A stretch of 38,680 bases of DNA, from positions 1 through 38,680 of the forward strand of contig JAJZRA010000011.1 in the NCBI GenBank assembly GCA_021847485.1, in the 5' to 3' direction. Below, in pieces: positions 1-7,968 of this stretch. The stretch is from a bacterium. Its GTDB lineage: Bacteria; Elusimicrobiota; Elusimicrobia; Elusimicrobiales; UBA9959. Made by a program: the position numbers and the translations under genes. Each line of letters begins with the position of its first letter. Within the stretch, counting starts at the first letter, position 1. A model generated the notes under the pieces. It was given only the letters and a program-made list of their open reading frames with translations, searched no databases and was not told the origin of the DNA.

Positions 1-135
1 GGCGCGCTCCGCCCCGACCACGCGGGAGGCGAGGCGCATGATGGTGGTCAGCAGTTCCGAAATGTCGAGCTTGGAGGAAAGCAGCCGGCTGACCATCACC
101 AGCATCTCGAGGCTTTCCTGCGACTGCGTTATCAT
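1..135 (-). CDS. GAF-domain signalling protein, N-terminus only (cut by window edge)
   Basis: The minus strand opens with ATG at 133-135 and stays open for 45 codons to the window edge; the ORF track omits it because it is short. The translation contains SSKLDISELLTTIM and then RLASRVVGAERA, the usual lead-in and first helix of a GAF domain as found in sensor kinases, diguanylate cyclases and phosphatases. The output domain lies outside the window, so the activity is unknown. The start follows the stop of the upstream barrel gene by 12 nt, so the two are probably co-transcribed. The only Shine-Dalgarno candidate is a weak GGGGATAAG. Confidence 0.6.
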   Translation of the reverse strand, partial: MITQSQESLEMLVMVSRLLSSKLDISELLTTIMRLASRVVGAERA

Positions 136-147
136 CTTATCCCCGTA

Positions 148-999
148 TCAAAAGAATACCTGCAGCAGTATTTTATAATAATTCTTCCAGGCCGAGCCCT
201 CTTGCTTGTAGAGGTTGTACGCCAGGTCCAGCATGGACTTCTCGTTGAGGCCCAGCTTCAGGCCCAGCATGCCCGAGTGCGCGGCCGGCGCCCGCCTGAA
301 CGCTATTTTACTATATCCCGCGTAGACATGGCTGTCGAAATCGGGCCGCATGTTCCTGGCTATCTGGACGCCGGCGGTCCAGTCCGGCAGGGCGGTGACC
401 TGGCGGAAAGTGCCCAGCGAGGCCAGCTCGGACTGGTCCATGGCCGGGGTCACGAGGGACGCGTTGGAGACGCCGGAGGGCTTGCTGTAGGCGGCGCCGG
501 AGGCCAGGAAGTAGAACTGGCCGTAATAGGACTTCTCGAGCAGCAGCTCGTAGGCGCCCTGCCCGAAGGACTTTCGGTCCCCGCCCAGGACGAAGGCGCG
601 CTGCCTGGCCCAGGCCCCCGAGAGGGTAAGGCGCAGGTAGCTCTCGTCGTCCTCCTCGGTCAGCGAGGTCAGCAGGTAGAGCTTGCCGCCGCCGGCGCCG
701 GAGCGCGTCTCCGGGTTCACGGGGTAGACGAAAGGTTTCAGCGAGAGGGAGAACCTGTCGCCGGAGTACATCAGCGGCAGCCGGAAGGACCAGACCTTGT
801 CCTTGTAGACGGCCGAATCCTTGTAGAAAGCGGTATTGACGCCGGCCACCAGGCGCGGGTGAAGCTTGGTGAAGACGGTCAGCGTGTCCTTCTTGAGGCC
901 GTTGGAGCCCGTGGCGTAGTCGTTCTCGAGCCACCAGGCGGCGGAGGCGCGGGGAGCCAGCAGGGCGCAGAAGAGGGCGGCCGGGAGCAGGCGCTTCAT
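148..999 (-). CDS. Predicted outer-membrane beta-barrel protein
   Basis: I place the start at residue 13 of the track ORF (MKRLLPAALF), because a clean Sec signal peptide begins there and ends near PRASA. The mature part consists of short alternating hydrophobic/polar strands rich in Tyr, Leu and Gly, with charged loops. The protein ends in ILLQVFF, and a terminal Phe is the classic outer-membrane insertion signal. No conserved enzyme motif is visible. A perfect TATAAT lies 9 nt before this ATG with no Shine-Dalgarno, so translation may be leaderless. The GAF-domain gene follows directly. Porin, transporter or structural role cannot be separated from sequence. Confidence 0.65.
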   Translation of the reverse strand: MKRLLPAALFCALLAPRASAAWWLENDYATGSNGLKKDTLTVFTKLHPRLVAGVNTAFYKDSAVYKDKVWSFRLPLMYSGDRFSLSLKPFVYPVNPETRSGAGGGKLYLLTSLTEEDDESYLRLTLSGAWARQRAFVLGGDRKSFGQGAYELLLEKSYYGQFYFLASGAAYSKPSGVSNASLVTPAMDQSELASLGTFRQVTALPDWTAGVQIARNMRPDFDSHVYAGYSKIAFRRAPAAHSGMLGLKLGLNEKSMLDLAYNLYKQEGSAWKNYYKILLQVFF

Positions 1000-1008
1000 A
1001 TGGGCTAT

Positions 1009-1014
1009 ATTATA
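1009..1014 (-). promoter_or_regulatory. -10 box (TATAAT) directly before the barrel gene
   Basis: A perfect TATAAT on the minus strand ends 9 nt before the chosen ATG at 999. This spacing would place the transcription start at or next to the start codon. No ribosome-binding site is visible between them. Confidence 0.45.
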
Positions 1015-1044
1015 TATTATTGCCCCCGGAATCAACCGGGCGCG

Positions 1045-1075
1045 AAAAAGCCCTCCCGGAGGGGAGGGCTTTCGC
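1045..1075 (-). terminator. Rho-independent terminator of the repeat-protein gene
   Basis: On the minus strand an AAAGCCCTCCC / GGGAGGGCTTT hairpin with a short loop is followed by TTTTT. It lies just past the stop of the 1088-2041 gene. It separates that gene from the barrel gene downstream. Confidence 0.75.
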
Positions 1076-1087
1076 GGGTCCGCGGGC

Positions 1088-2041
1088 TTACTTGCCGAGG
1101 AACAGGAAGAAGTACTGCAGGAAGTCGTAGAGGTCGCAGTTGACCAGCGTGACGTCGACCGGGGCCCCGTTCATGCCGCCGGAGAGGCGGCCGGTGACCT
1201 TGTCGTAGGAGAGGTCGACCGGGGCGTTGCGCGCGTAGCCTTTTACGGCTACGGTCCGGGCGGCGGCGTCGCCTTCGTTCATGGCGAACTCAAGGCGGAG
1301 CGGGGCGTTGTTGGAGTAGCCCTCGAGCAGGCCGCTGTTCCAGTTGACGGTGTACCCTACCGGGGAGTGGTTGGCGCCGCCGTAGACGGCGACCTCCTCG
1401 GTGCTCCAGGCGAACTTGAGGTCCACGGGGGAGAGATTGGCGCCGCCTGAGATGGTCTTCTCGTCGTGGTTTATCTTCACGTCCACCGGGGAGCCGTTCA
1501 TGCCGCCGGTTATGGTCCAGGCGATCTTGTCCAGCGTGATGTCGGCCGGGGAGCCGTTCAGGCCGCCCCTTACGGTGCCGATCCGCGCCGCGTAGGAGGA
1601 CCTGGAGCGGTTCAGGCCGAAGAGCTGGTCGAAGACCCGCTGCCCGACCTTCACCTGGGAGATATAGTAGTAGCGGGCGAGGCCCACCGCGTAATCCGCG
1701 GCGTTAAGGCCGGTCACGTCCACGAGGACCATGTAGCCGCCGAGGTTGTCCTGGTAGGGAGCGGCCTTGAAGCCGGCGTCGTTGAGCTCCTTGACCGCCT
1801 TGTCGATGTCCTGGCCGTGCTCGACCAGGCCGATCAGGGTGTCGTTCATGTCGGGCTGGGCCTCGTTGACGGCTATCTTGCGCAGCGTCATCCACTGGTT
1901 GGACTTGGGCGCGGCGGGGGACGGTACGGAGACCTCGGGAAGGGCGAGGCCTGCGCCGCTGATGGCACGGTTCTCGGCGGCGTTGAGCGCGCCGGTGAAG
2001 GAAATAACGGCTGCGGTGAGGATATAAGGCAGTTTGTTCAT
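1088..2041 (-). CDS. Secreted protein with seven GGxNxSPVD repeats
   Basis: Start choice is firm: GGAGGT lies 6 nt before ATG and a Sec signal peptide (MNKLPYILTAAVISFTGALNAA) follows. Residues 50-150 form a globular segment I do not recognise. From about residue 159 to 300 there are seven units of mostly 20 residues, each starting GG or GY and continuing N-x-(S/A)-P-(V/L/A)-(D/R), for example GGMNGSPVD and GGANLSPVD. Units start near residues 159, 179, 199, 221, 241, 268 and 288. The regular period with alternating hydrophobic residues suggests a beta-solenoid or stacked beta meander. The C-terminus (YDFLQYFFLFLGK) is strongly hydrophobic and may dock on a membrane. No function is assigned. 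Confidence 0.7.
   Translation of the reverse strand: MNKLPYILTAAVISFTGALNAAENRAISGAGLALPEVSVPSPAAPKSNQWMTLRKIAVNEAQPDMNDTLIGLVEHGQDIDKAVKELNDAGFKAAPYQDNLGGYMVLVDVTGLNAADYAVGLARYYYISQVKVGQRVFDQLFGLNRSRSSYAARIGTVRGGLNGSPADITLDKIAWTITGGMNGSPVDVKINHDEKTISGGANLSPVDLKFAWSTEEVAVYGGANHSPVGYTVNWNSGLLEGYSNNAPLRLEFAMNEGDAAARTVAVKGYARNAPVDLSYDKVTGRLSGGMNGAPVDVTLVNCDLYDFLQYFFLFLGK
1142..1567 (-). repeat. Coding tandem repeat, seven units of about 60 bp
   Basis: DNA encoding the GGxNxSPVD units. The Pro-Val-Asp segment recurs as similar GTCSACCGGGG-type blocks on the plus strand. Most units are 20 codons long; one is 22 and one 27. The last two units are the most diverged in spacing. Confidence 0.75.
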
Positions 2042-2074
2042 TCGGGACCTCCGTCCTTAAGTGACTATATTGTG

Positions 2075-2110
2075 CCAGAATTCGGAAAGGCCCACAACGG
2101 ACCGAGGACC
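2075..2110 (-). promoter_or_regulatory. Candidate minus-strand promoter for the repeat-protein gene
   Basis: On the minus strand TTGTGG is followed after 17 nt by CACAAT, which overlaps a further TATAGT. A normal leader with a Shine-Dalgarno lies between this and the ATG at 2041. The match is moderate. Confidence 0.35.
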
Positions 2111-2182
2111 CGCGAGGCGGCCGTATTAGGGCCCACCCCGCCTGGGCCTTTAGGGCTGGGCCTTGCCAAAAAACGCGGACCC

Positions 2183-2210
2183 TTGACAGGTCAAAGCCGT
2201 CTGCTATAAT
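2183..2210 (+). promoter_or_regulatory. Sigma-70-type promoter of the clostripain-like gene
   Basis: TTGACA (2183-2188) and TATAAT (2205-2210) are perfect hexamers with a 16-nt spacer. The -35 lies inside the dyad TTGAC-AG-GTCAA, which could be an operator. The leader carries GGAGG before ATG 2238. It is the strongest promoter in the window. Confidence 0.8.
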
Positions 2211-2237
2211 ATTGGCGTCCGAACGCACGGAGGAACC

Positions 2238-3617
2238 ATGATCAAGATACTGCTCTCCCTGGCCGTCCTGCTGGCGCCTTACGCGGCGCAGGCCGGGGAT
2301 ACCCTCAAGCTGAATTTCGCCGGCGACACCTACGCCGCCGGCGCGCCGGCGGCGCCCGCGCCTTCGGCCGACAAGGCCGCCCTGCCGTCCGTCAAGGCCG
2401 GCAAGAAGAAGTGGACGGTGATGGTCTTCGTCAACGCCAAGAACAACCTCGAAGGCGCCGGCCTCCTCAACCTGAACATGATGGAGATGGTCGGTTCCGG
2501 CAAGGACGTCAACATCGTCGCCGAGCTCGGCCGCATGAACGGGCAGGAGGGCGACACCGCCGACGACGGCAACTGGACCGGCTCGCGCCGCATCTACGTC
2601 AAGAAGGACGCCGACATGGAGAAGATCTCCTCGCCGGTGGTCATGACCACGCCCAAGGTGGACATGGGCGACTACAAGCGCGCCGTGGACTTCGTGCTGT
2701 GGGCCAAGAAGAAGTACCCGGCCGAGAAGTACATGCTGATCCTGTGGGACCACGGCTCCGGCTGGATGGACCCCCGCAAGCAGGAGGCCTCCTCCGAGAA
2801 GGGCATCTCCTTCGACGACGAGACCGGCAACTATATCCGCACCCGCGAGATCGGCGAGATCGTCAAGCAGGCCGGCGGCGTGGACGTGCTGGCCTTCGAC
2901 GCCTGCCTGATGGAGATGGGCGAGGTGCTCGGCGAGGTGAAGGGCAGCGTCAAGGTGATGGTCGGCTCCGAGGAGACCATCCCCGGCGTCGGCAACCCGT
3001 ACCACCTCTTCCTGGGCGCGCTCTCGCGCGAGCCCGGCATGAGCGCCGAGAAACTCGGCGGCGTCATGGTGGAGGCCTATAAGGCCTTCTACACCGATAC
3101 CATCAAGAAAGGCGCGCAGCTGTCCGCCGTGCGCGTGGCCAAGGCCGGCGAGTTCGAGGCCCGGGTCAAGGCCTTCGCCGAGGCGGCCCGCGCCGCCAAC
3201 GACACGGCCGCCCTGAAGGCCGCCCGCGCCGGCGTGATGCGCTTCGACATGATAGGCGCCGGCAGCGACCCGAAGAAGCAGATCTCCTTCTACGGCGACC
3301 TGTACAACTACGCGCAGCTGCTGGAGGACAACCTGACCGTCGCCGGGCCCGCCGCGGACGACCTGCGGGCCAAGGCCGACGCGCTCAAGGACTTCATCTC
3401 GAAGGACCTCGTGATCGACAACGGCTACTTCGACAAGGACCGCACCGGGCGCTCGTTCTCCGATACGCACGGCATCTCGGTATACCTGCCGCCGGTCATC
3501 GAGAAGATCGACCAGGCCAAGCTGGAGGGGATCTTCGAGGGCAAGTACCAGGACTTCGAGTTCTCCAGGGCCACCGGCTGGCACGACTTCGTGACGTACC
3601 TGTACGGCGTGAAGTAG
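2238..3617 (+). CDS. Secreted clostripain-like cysteine peptidase (C11 family)
   Basis: A Sec signal peptide (cleavage near AAQAG, residue 20) and a short Ala/Pro-rich linker precede the catalytic domain, which begins at KKWTVMVFVNAKNNLE (residue ~57). The family dyad is visible: His172 in LWDHGSGW and Cys223 in FDACLMEM. The later GSEETIPGVGNPY segment is also typical of clostripain relatives. C11 enzymes cleave after basic residues. At 459 aa the protein fits a single-domain secreted member without a sorting domain. The start is set by GGAGGAACC-ATG. It is transcribed alone, from a perfect promoter to a strong terminator. Confidence 0.88.
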   Translation: MIKILLSLAVLLAPYAAQAGDTLKLNFAGDTYAAGAPAAPAPSADKAALPSVKAGKKKWTVMVFVNAKNNLEGAGLLNLNMMEMVGSGKDVNIVAELGRMNGQEGDTADDGNWTGSRRIYVKKDADMEKISSPVVMTTPKVDMGDYKRAVDFVLWAKKKYPAEKYMLILWDHGSGWMDPRKQEASSEKGISFDDETGNYIRTREIGEIVKQAGGVDVLAFDACLMEMGEVLGEVKGSVKVMVGSEETIPGVGNPYHLFLGALSREPGMSAEKLGGVMVEAYKAFYTDTIKKGAQLSAVRVAKAGEFEARVKAFAEAARAANDTAALKAARAGVMRFDMIGAGSDPKKQISFYGDLYNYAQLLEDNLTVAGPAADDLRAKADALKDFISKDLVIDNGYFDKDRTGRSFSDTHGISVYLPPVIEKIDQAKLEGIFEGKYQDFEFSRATGWHDFVTYLYGVK

Positions 3618-3626
3618 GCGGGGGCC

Positions 3627-3669
3627 GCCCCCCGCGCGAGAGCCCCCCGGCCGCCCGGGGGGCTTTTTA
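3627..3669 (+). terminator. Strong GC hairpin terminator, copy 1
   Basis: AGCCCCCCGG / CCGGGGGGCT hairpin followed by TTTTT. The 42-nt block at 3627-3668 is identical to the one at 4723-4764 after the zinc-ribbon pair. Confidence 0.85.
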
Positions 3670-3728
3670 CGCCCCGGGCCGCGGCGGCCGTGAAATTTGT
3701 ATACTTTTTCAAGCAGCCAGGGAGGGTT

Positions 3729-4055
3729 ATGCCAGGATACCAGCACCCGTGCCGCTACTGCGGCGAACTTACGCCGGCGGACGCCGGCTTCTGTCCGGCC
3801 TGCGGCAGGGTAAACCCCGCGGGGGACCTCCGCTGCCCGAAGTGCCGCGCGCCCGTGAAGGAAGGCTGGAAGGCCTGCGCCGGCTGCGGTTTAAGGCTGG
3901 AGACCGTCTGCCCGAAGTGCGGCAAGACGGTCTTCTTCGGCGATTACTGCGCCTGCGGCGCCAGGCTCACGGTGGTCTGCAAGGCCTGCGGCGAGGAGCA
4001 GCCCCCGGTCTCCGGGACCTGCCGCAAATGCAAGAAGGAACTCGGAGGGAAATAG
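3729..4055 (+). CDS. Small multi-zinc-ribbon protein
   Basis: I move the start to the internal ATG (MPGYQHPCRYCGE) because GGGAGGG sits just before it; the upstream 13 codons contain a -10-like TATACT and are probably promoter and leader. The 108-residue protein is almost entirely stacked zinc knuckles: CRYC, CPAC, CPKC, CAGC, CPKC, CAC and CKAC, with CRKC at the end. It matches the double-zinc-ribbon style often attached to signalling or membrane proteins, but no partner domain is present. It probably acts through protein contacts with the next gene, whose start follows its stop by one base. Function unknown. Confidence 0.7.
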   Translation: MPGYQHPCRYCGELTPADAGFCPACGRVNPAGDLRCPKCRAPVKEGWKACAGCGLRLETVCPKCGKTVFFGDYCACGARLTVVCKACGEEQPPVSGTCRKCKKELGGK

Positions 4056-4056
4056 C

Positions 4057-4722
4057 ATGTCCAGCATGATAGGCTTCACCAGCAACTTCGCCGACAACAG
4101 CACCGAGGCCGGTTTCCAGTTCACGTTCTACTGCGACACCTGCCGCGAGGGCTACAAGACCCGCTTCATGGAGTCCGCCACCTACAAGAAGAAAAAGTTC
4201 TTCAAGGGCCTGGGCGATATGATAGGGGTAGTGGCCCAACTCACCGGCCAGACCGGCATAGGCGGCAGCCTGGAGCGCGGCAGCGACGTCATCAGCGAAC
4301 GTTTTAGCGGCATGTCCCCCGAATGGCACAAGGAGCACGAGGCCGCCTTCGAGCAGGCGCAGAACGAGGCCAAGGGGCATTTCAAGCGCTGCCCGAAGTG
4401 CAACAAGTGGGTCTGCGAGACCTGCTGGAACGAGCAGGAAGGCCTCTGCGTGACGGACGCCCCACGTGCCAACGTGGAGATAGCCGCGGCCAGGTCCCAG
4501 AAAATGGTGCAGGACATACAGACCGCGGCGGCCGCCACGCCGGTCTTCGGCGGGAAGATAGAGAGCAAGCAGACCATCTGCGCCAGATGCGGCAAGCCTT
4601 CCGGCGAGGGGAAGTTCTGCAACAACTGCGGCGCCTCGCTGGAGATGCCCAAATGTCCGGCCTGCGGCGCGGCCAGCCAGCAGGGCGCGCGGTTCTGCGG
4701 CGGCTGCGGCGCGAAGCTCTGA
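4057..4722 (+). CDS. Zinc-ribbon protein with N-terminal Cys-rich domain
   Basis: 221 residues. The N-terminal part has CDTCREGYKTRF (a CxxC that pairs with RCPKCNKWVCETCWNE near residues 110-125), separated by a helical Gly/Lys-rich stretch that includes KGLGDMIGVV and may contact membrane. The C-terminal 50 residues carry two zinc ribbons (CARCGKP...CNNCG and CPACG...CGGCG). It is translated from GGAGGG in the end of the upstream zinc-ribbon gene, one base after its stop, so the pair is a two-gene operon. Such proteins recur in uncultured bacteria as 'zinc ribbon domain' hypotheticals; I cannot assign a biochemical role. Confidence 0.68.
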   Translation: MSSMIGFTSNFADNSTEAGFQFTFYCDTCREGYKTRFMESATYKKKKFFKGLGDMIGVVAQLTGQTGIGGSLERGSDVISERFSGMSPEWHKEHEAAFEQAQNEAKGHFKRCPKCNKWVCETCWNEQEGLCVTDAPRANVEIAAARSQKMVQDIQTAAAATPVFGGKIESKQTICARCGKPSGEGKFCNNCGASLEMPKCPACGAASQQGARFCGGCGAKL

Positions 4723-4766
4723 GCCCCCCGCGCGAGAGCCCCCCGGCCGCCCGGGGGGCTTTTTTG
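4723..4766 (+). terminator. Strong GC hairpin terminator, copy 2
   Basis: Identical over 42 nt to the terminator at 3627, with a T6 tract. It starts immediately after the stop codon of the zinc-ribbon gene. Confidence 0.85.
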
Positions 4767-4788
4767 CGCCCTGGAGCGGGCGATATTG

Positions 4789-4794
4789 TAGAAT
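4789..4794 (+). promoter_or_regulatory. -10 box (TAGAAT) 7 nt before the glycosyltransferase start
   Basis: TAGAAT ends 7 nt before ATG 4802, and the preceding terminator is only about 25 nt upstream. No Shine-Dalgarno lies between. This suggests a leaderless message. The -35 is poor. Confidence 0.45.
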
Positions 4795-4801
4795 TTCAGC
4801 T

Positions 4802-5824
4802 ATGAAGCGAGTGCTGCTGGTCAATTTCGCGGAGTGCCCGGAGAACCTGCACTTCGAGCGGGCTTTCGCGCGCGCCGCGGCGCCGCGGCGCGGCCTGGCC
4901 GTGGACGTGCTGCACGACTTCGATTACCACTACGATTTCATCGGCACGCAGGAGCCGCCGCGCGGCCGGCGGACCCGCTACGCCGGGCTGGAGCGCCTCA
5001 AGGCCTCCTTCCGCGGCTGCGACGCCCTCGTCCTGCTGGACTTCCCCAAGCGCGCGCGCTGCGCCGCCGCCTTCCTGTGGCTGCTGCGGCACGCGCCGGC
5101 CGCCCGCAAGTACTACGTCGCCAACCACCTTATCCCGATGCCGGGCCAGAACGTCGCGGCCGACCTGGCGCGCCGCTGGCGGGCGCTTTCCGGGGTGCAG
5201 GCAGGCTGGATGCTGGAGTCCGACGACAGGACGCTCTGGGCCGCCGCCGGCCTGGATGGGCCGCGGCTGCGGACCCGCGGCTACGCGGCGGACTGCGTCT
5301 ACTACGCCCCTTCCGGCGCGCCCGCCGGGGACTACGTCTTCTCGGCCGGGTCCGCCGGCCGCGATTTCCCGGCGCTGGCCAGGGGCGCGGCGCTGGCCGG
5401 CTTCCGGCTGAAGGTGTTTACCGATTCCCGCGCCGGAGCGCTGCCCGCCGGGGCGGAGGCGGCGCCGCTCGCCGGGAACCTGCACAACCTGAAGGCCGCC
5501 GCCGAGGGGGCCGCCGCCGTGGCGATCCCGGTCGCGGACGGCTGCCGCAACGAGGCCGCCGGCAACTCCATCGCCTTCCTCTCGATGGCGCTCGGCCGCC
5601 CGGTGCTGGCCCGGCGCACGCCCTATATGGAGCGCTTCATCGAGGACGGCGTCAACGGCTTCCTCTATTCGAGGCTGTCGCCGGGTTCGCTGGCGCGCGG
5701 CCTGCGCCGCGTGCGCGCGCTCGGCCCCGCCGGGCTCCGGCGCCTCGGCGCCGCCGCGCGCCGCACCGTCCTGCGCAAGGCCAGCCTGGACCGTTTCTGC
5801 TCCGAGTTCGTCCGCCTGCTCTGA
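4802..5824 (+). CDS. GT-B fold glycosyltransferase-like protein
   Basis: 340 residues with a Rossmann-like start (MKRVLLVNFAECP) and a C-terminal half typical of GT4-like enzymes. That half holds a donor-site-like segment (EAAGNSIAFLSMALGRPVLA), then ERFIEDGVNGFLY, the familiar 'I.dg.nGfl' loop, and a closing helical segment. The N-terminal acceptor half is diverged, so donor and acceptor sugars are not predictable. No signal peptide or membrane segment is seen, so it is probably cytoplasmic or peripheral at the inner membrane. It stands alone between a terminator and a new promoter, outside any obvious polysaccharide cluster. Very high Ala/Arg content and antisense ORFs reflect GC bias. Confidence 0.65.
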   Translation: MKRVLLVNFAECPENLHFERAFARAAAPRRGLAVDVLHDFDYHYDFIGTQEPPRGRRTRYAGLERLKASFRGCDALVLLDFPKRARCAAAFLWLLRHAPAARKYYVANHLIPMPGQNVAADLARRWRALSGVQAGWMLESDDRTLWAAAGLDGPRLRTRGYAADCVYYAPSGAPAGDYVFSAGSAGRDFPALARGAALAGFRLKVFTDSRAGALPAGAEAAPLAGNLHNLKAAAEGAAAVAIPVADGCRNEAAGNSIAFLSMALGRPVLARRTPYMERFIEDGVNGFLYSRLSPGSLARGLRRVRALGPAGLRRLGAAARRTVLRKASLDRFCSEFVRLL

Positions 5825-5865
5825 GGGCCCCGCCGGTCCGTTCGCGGCCGTGCGCCGGGTCTTGA

Positions 5866-5871
5866 TATAAT
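5866..5871 (+). promoter_or_regulatory. -10 box (TATAAT) of the oligopeptidase gene
   Basis: Perfect TATAAT preceded by TTG. It is followed by a 36-nt leader with AAGGAGA before ATG 5908. Here the leader and Shine-Dalgarno are conventional. The -35 is weak. Confidence 0.5.
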
Positions 5872-5907
5872 TGTCGTGCGAGTCATCACATATCCAAGGA
5901 GAACGTT

Positions 5908-7962
5908 ATGAACCCTTTGCTGCTCGGTGAGGACCTGCCCAGGTACGACGAGATAAAGCCGGAGCACGTGGCCGAGGCCGTCGAGAAGATGATCTCCGAG
6001 GTGGAGCGGGGCGCCGCCCGCGTGGAGGCCGACCCTGCCCTGCCGGCTTGGGCTTCCGTGATCGAGGAACTCAACACGCTCGAGGACTGGTTCACCAGGG
6101 TCTGGGGCGCCGTTAGCCATCTGAACGTCGTCCGCAACGAGGCGGCCCTGCGCGAGGTCTACCAGGCCGCGCAGCCCAAGGTCGTGGCGTTGGGCCTGAG
6201 GCTGAACCAGTCGGCCGCGCTCTACCGGAAACTGCTCGCCATCAAGGAAGGCCCGCAGTGGGCCGGGCTCGACGCCGGCCAGCGCCGGGCCGTGGACAAC
6301 CGCCTCCTCTCCGCCAGGCTCGCCGGCATCGCGCTGGAGGGGGAGAAGAAGGAGCGCTTCAACAAGATCGAAGAGGAGCTCTCGCAGCTCGCCACCACCT
6401 TCACCAACAACGTCATAGACGCCACCAAGGAGTTCAAGCTGGTCCTCAAGGGCAAGGCCGAAGCGGACGGCCTGCCGCCCTCCGCCCGCGAGATGCTGGC
6501 CCATTCCTACGCCAGGCAGAACCCGCCGGCCAAGCCGGACCCCGAGAACGGCCCGTGGCTGCTGACGCTCGACGCGCCGGTCTACCTGGCCTACATGCAG
6601 TTCGCCAGGGACCGCGCGCTGCGCGAGAAGCTCTACCGCGCCTTCGTCTCGCGCGCCTCTTCCGGAGAGAAGGACAATACCCCGCTGATGGGGAGGATCC
6701 TCGAACTGCGCGCCGAGAAGGCCGCCCTGCTCGGTTACAAGAACTACGCCGAGGTCTCGCTGGCCGCCAAGATGGCCGGCGGCGTCGCCGAGGTGAACGC
6801 CCTGCTGGAGGAGCTGCTGAAGGCGGCCCAGGCGCCGGCCCGCGCGGAGCTCGCGGAGATCACCGCGCTCGCCAACGCCTCCGGCCAGGCCGGCGCGCTG
6901 CAGCACTGGGACGTGGCCTACTGGGCCAAGCGCCTGGAGGAGAAGAAGTTCGGCTACACCGACGAGGAGCTCAAGCCCTATTTCTCGCTCGAGAAGGTGC
7001 TGGCCGGCATGTTCTCGCTGGTGAACCGCCTCTTCGGCGTGACCGTGAAGGCCGCCGACGGAGAGGCCCGGACCTGGCACAAGGATGTCCGCTTCTTCAA
7101 GGTGTCCGACGCCTCGGGCCGGCAGATCGCCGCCTTCTTCCTGGACCCGTATTCCCGCCCGGAGAACAAGCGCGGCGGCGCCTGGATGGACGTCGTCGCG
7201 ATGAAGCGCGTGGCGCCCGGCGTGGACCGCCTGCCGGTGGCCACGCTGGTCTGCAACTTCACCCCGCCGGTGGGGGACAAGCCCTCGCTGATGTCCTTCG
7301 GCGAGGTCACCACGATGTTCCACGAGTTCGGCCACGGCCTGCAGCACATGCTGACGAAGGTGGCCTACCCCGACGTGTCCGGCATCAGCGGCGTCGAGTG
7401 GGACGCGGTGGAACTGCCCAGCCAGTTCATGGAGAACTGGTGCTACCATAAGCAGACGCTGCTCGGCATGGCCAGGCACTATAAGACCGGAGAGACGCTG
7501 CCTGAGGCGACGTTCGAGAAGATAAAGGCCGCGCGCTCGTTCCGGGCCGGCATGATGATGCTGCGGCAGCTGAACTTCGCGATGACCGACCTGGCCCTGC
7601 ACAGCGCGGCCAAGCCGGACATCAAGGCGGTCGAGCGCGAGGTGGCCTCCCGCACCGCGGTGATCCCGCCGCTCGAGGAGGACAGGTTCCTCTGCTCTTT
7701 CACGCACGTCTTCGCCGGCGGTTACGCGGCCGGCTACTACAGCTATAAGTGGGCCGAGGTGCTCAGCGCCGACGCCTTCGAGGCCTTCGAGGAGGCCGGC
7801 CTGGAGGACGCGGAGGCGCTGGCGCAGACCGGCGCCCGGTTCCGCGACACGGTGCTGGCCCTGGGCGGCAGCGTGCACCCGGCCGAGGTCTTCAAGACCT
7901 TCCGCGGCCGCTCCCCCAGCCCCAAGGCCCTCCTGCGCCACAACGGCCTGCTGAAGGTCTAA
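5908..7962 (+). CDS. prlC: M3-family zinc metallopeptidase (oligopeptidase A-like)
   Basis: 684 residues, the normal length for oligopeptidase A / dipeptidyl carboxypeptidase. The zinc site is intact: HEFGH at residues 472-476 and the third ligand Glu502 in WDAVELPSQFMENW. The N-terminal helical half begins with LPRYDEIKPEHV, as in oligopeptidase A. The GYAAGYYSYKWAEVLSADAF segment near the C-terminus is the substrate-binding hinge of the family. No signal peptide is present, so it should act in the cytoplasm on short peptides, including released signal peptides. AAGGAGA before ATG sets the start. A palindromic element follows the stop within 10 bp. Confidence 0.92.
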   Translation: MNPLLLGEDLPRYDEIKPEHVAEAVEKMISEVERGAARVEADPALPAWASVIEELNTLEDWFTRVWGAVSHLNVVRNEAALREVYQAAQPKVVALGLRLNQSAALYRKLLAIKEGPQWAGLDAGQRRAVDNRLLSARLAGIALEGEKKERFNKIEEELSQLATTFTNNVIDATKEFKLVLKGKAEADGLPPSAREMLAHSYARQNPPAKPDPENGPWLLTLDAPVYLAYMQFARDRALREKLYRAFVSRASSGEKDNTPLMGRILELRAEKAALLGYKNYAEVSLAAKMAGGVAEVNALLEELLKAAQAPARAELAEITALANASGQAGALQHWDVAYWAKRLEEKKFGYTDEELKPYFSLEKVLAGMFSLVNRLFGVTVKAADGEARTWHKDVRFFKVSDASGRQIAAFFLDPYSRPENKRGGAWMDVVAMKRVAPGVDRLPVATLVCNFTPPVGDKPSLMSFGEVTTMFHEFGHGLQHMLTKVAYPDVSGISGVEWDAVELPSQFMENWCYHKQTLLGMARHYKTGETLPEATFEKIKAARSFRAGMMMLRQLNFAMTDLALHSAAKPDIKAVEREVASRTAVIPPLEEDRFLCSFTHVFAGGYAAGYYSYKWAEVLSADAFEAFEEAGLEDAEALAQTGARFRDTVLALGGSVHPAEVFKTFRGRSPSPKALLRHNGLLKV

Positions 7963-7968
7963 AAATAG

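Noticed and set aside
1142-1567. CRISPR array
   Set aside because: The periodic DNA is coding, in frame with repeat-encoded GGxNxSPVD units. Units are not separated by unique spacers.
1704-3746. 680-aa minus-strand ORF
   Set aside because: Spans the clostripain gene backwards, both divergent promoters and the start of the repeat-protein gene in another frame.
5665-7941. 758-aa minus-strand ORF
   Set aside because: Antisense of the M3 peptidase gene and part of the glycosyltransferase; composition-driven.
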